A stretch of DNA of 64,000 bases. Source: Arenicola marina (lineage: Eukaryota > Annelida > Polychaeta > Arenicolidae). The notes under the pieces are model-generated. The model searched no databases. It saw only the letters and a list, made by a program, of their open reading frames with translations, and had not been told where the DNA came from. The stretch spans positions 22,233,143 through 22,297,142 of the forward strand of contig OZ025265.1 in assembly GCA_964019135.1 (NCBI GenBank). Reading direction: 5' to 3'. Made by a program: the position numbers and the translations under genes. This document shows, piece after piece, positions 62,093 through 64,000 of the stretch; the stretch's first letter is position 1; every line of letters starts with the position of its first letter.

Positions 62093-64000
62093 CTACAAAT
62101 ATACCAGTAACTATCAGAAAAACTGTTGCTGACATCATATCAATTCAAGTAATTCACAGACATTATTACCTATAACAAGAACTAATGTAGACATAATGGA
62201 CTGACTTGAAGTGATCTAAAAGTAGCCCATATTGTGAATCACATATGTAGTACTGCATGTCAAGGTCATAAACCAACCTTGACATCGCCACAATATATGA
62301 ATAAACCAGTATAAGGTAATACACAATAACACAAAGTTTGACAGTATGACATTCAGACAGTTTGCCATTGCACCAGCCCTACCCTGCCATGCATATCCCG
62401 GAACAGAAGCTACACAAGCCAGAGAATCATGAAGTATAACCCATATGAGACCAGGAATTGGTAGAGGTGTCTGTGCATCATGTAGCTATTTGCTCTTATC
62501 AGTAAATTGCCTACCATCAAATATGATGACAAGTAATTCCACAAGCCTCGACCCTTATCCTGAGTCTCCAAAATGTTGTCCCAGGGTTCCAGTTTATATA
62601 ATGTCCTGACAGTAATGGTGTAGTCCCTACAGTAACAGTGATGATTATCCAGCAGTACTCCTAATGTCTGACATATTTACATTGATGCCTAAATTATGGT
62701 TCATTTTGATGCATATATGCTTACTGTGCTCAGAGTAAAATCAATAGTTTTTTTGTTTTTTTTTACCTGAGAACAATATCTATGTGAAGAAAAGACACCA
62801 TTACTGTTGGAACAATATTATGGGATCAATGTCAAGCATATTTTAGTTAGTTATGTCTAGTTCATGTAAATCTACATCTATAGACAATTTTAAGCAACAA
62901 ATGTCTAAATTTACAATAATATATTGTATGGAAAATATGGCAGACAAGATTTTCATTTTTCATCATGTCTACCATTTGCAATTTTGCTAGCAAAATTGTT
63001 TAAATTAACCACCACACAAATATTTGTTGGATCCTCTTTATCCGACATCGGTTAATCCCGAAACCCCTCCGCTATCTGATATATTTCGACCTCTAACAGG
63101 TCTAATTACCCTCCTTTAATCTGACATTCGCTTTCAGACACCGACACAGCTTTTCTGCAACTAAAATACTTTTTTCTCTCATTTATCTGACTAATTGGCC
63201 GGGAAGCCGTGCCGCATAGTTTGCTTTCACCCCATTCTTTTGTTGTGATAGATAGCCTGCAGACTGTTAATACAAATAATTAATACTAATAGTTATCGTT
63301 TTCAAATATCGAGCCTAAAGGTGTGATGTCTTTATAATTGTCTATTGAACCATGCCTAATCCAAATAATAACTTCAGGTAGCTTCCTATAAAATGTATTA
63401 CAGAATTATTTCTTGTCACAGAAACTCGACCAATTGCCATGTGCATATGCAGCGCCATCTGGCTAGTCCTGTCACCATTTGCAACCTCGGTCCTAACCTT
63501 TGTAACTGTGAATAAAGGCCGGTGAATTACCTGTGGCAGAGGCCGATGCTATTGTTCTTAAGTTCAAAGTGTGCAACTGAAAACACCCTTTAGCGGAGAG
63601 TCATATGCTAACGAAACAGGAAACCAAGTTGCATTCACAGGTACCTGCATCCGCCAAAAAACAAATGTGGCAGATGGTTGGTCGGGAAAAGACTTGTGCT
63701 CCAACATTTATTTGCTAGTCGACTCCCTACTAATGTAGGGATGTCGGAGGATTTTGAAAAATGTTGTTGTTTTGGACATATTATACATCATTGTCAAGGT
63801 TTTCGATAGAGAAGAACATTGGTGAAATCTAAATTTAGCTATCTTTTACCGAAAATGAATGACATGAAAAAATAACTTTTTGTTAAATGTCAGTTTTCTG
63901 CCATATTTTGGCTAAATCTTTCCACCATGTTAAATTATACATATGTAGTATATTACAAGCAACCGTTATTATTGATTAACTTATTTAGATGCTGTACATG
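62093..64000. other. Beclin-1 intron running off the window
   Basis: AT-rich unique sequence. No exon with the Beclin CxxC pairs or the LDTSF-like segment was found on the minus strand, so the 5' exons probably lie beyond 64000. Confidence 0.6.

Noticed and set aside
62767-62779. Possible 13-nt Beclin-1 microexon between ACATAG and GTAAAA (minus strand)
   Set aside because: Too short to support from sequence alone; no matching flanking exons seen.

Overview
This is a piece of an animal nuclear genome, most probably a marine invertebrate. Genes are split by GT-AG introns of 0.1-12 kb. Both recognisable genes are clear bilaterian orthologues, and the introns are crowded with minisatellites, tRNA-derived SINEs, short inverted-repeat elements and a degraded LINE. 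The LINE 3' end (a CAAAT-type tail) and the SINE types suggest a lophotrochozoan or an invertebrate deuterostome, but species-level placement is inference. There is one 200-base N gap (31901-32100), so this is a scaffolded assembly.

Layout. Positions 1-15011 hold no exon I can recognise: a 20-bp minisatellite at the left edge, several other tandem arrays, two SINE copies, a retroelement zinc-finger fragment and palindromes. From 15012 to 49457 on the + strand lie eleven exons of a hyccin/FAM126 gene. Their phases all match and give about 950 codons to the stop; the first exon(s) are not found. Its introns contain an 18-copy-like family of arrays, a 30-bp C-rich satellite (19.69-26.15 kb) split by a 5'-truncated LINE with an RNase H domain, a 2.4-kb 22-bp array, and at least six copies of one SINE family. 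From 62092 down to 52777 on the minus strand lie thirteen exons of Beclin-1 (414 codons plus stop), complete at the C-terminus and missing the N-terminal zinc-binding exons, which lie beyond the window or were not recognised. The two genes converge across a 3.3-kb spacer.

Function. Hyccin is a subunit of the plasma-membrane PI4-kinase III alpha complex (with TTC7 and EFR3) that makes PI4P. Beclin-1 is the core of the class III PI3-kinase complexes (Vps34/Vps15) that make PI3P for autophagy and endosome traffic. Both act in phosphoinositide biology, but I see no evidence that their adjacency is functional.

The most unusual pattern is that several minisatellites sit directly against the 3' splice site of an exon and are built from units that themselves look like 3' splice sites (exons at 18927, 30535 and 43839 of hyccin, exon 58166-58290 of Beclin-1). 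Others are a tandem array of six Pol III B-box sequences (39.94-40.14 kb) and a TATA-plus-ATG segment inside a hyccin intron that could splice in frame to the next exon. Nearly all long open frames in C-rich regions are artefacts of repeat units whose length is a multiple of three.
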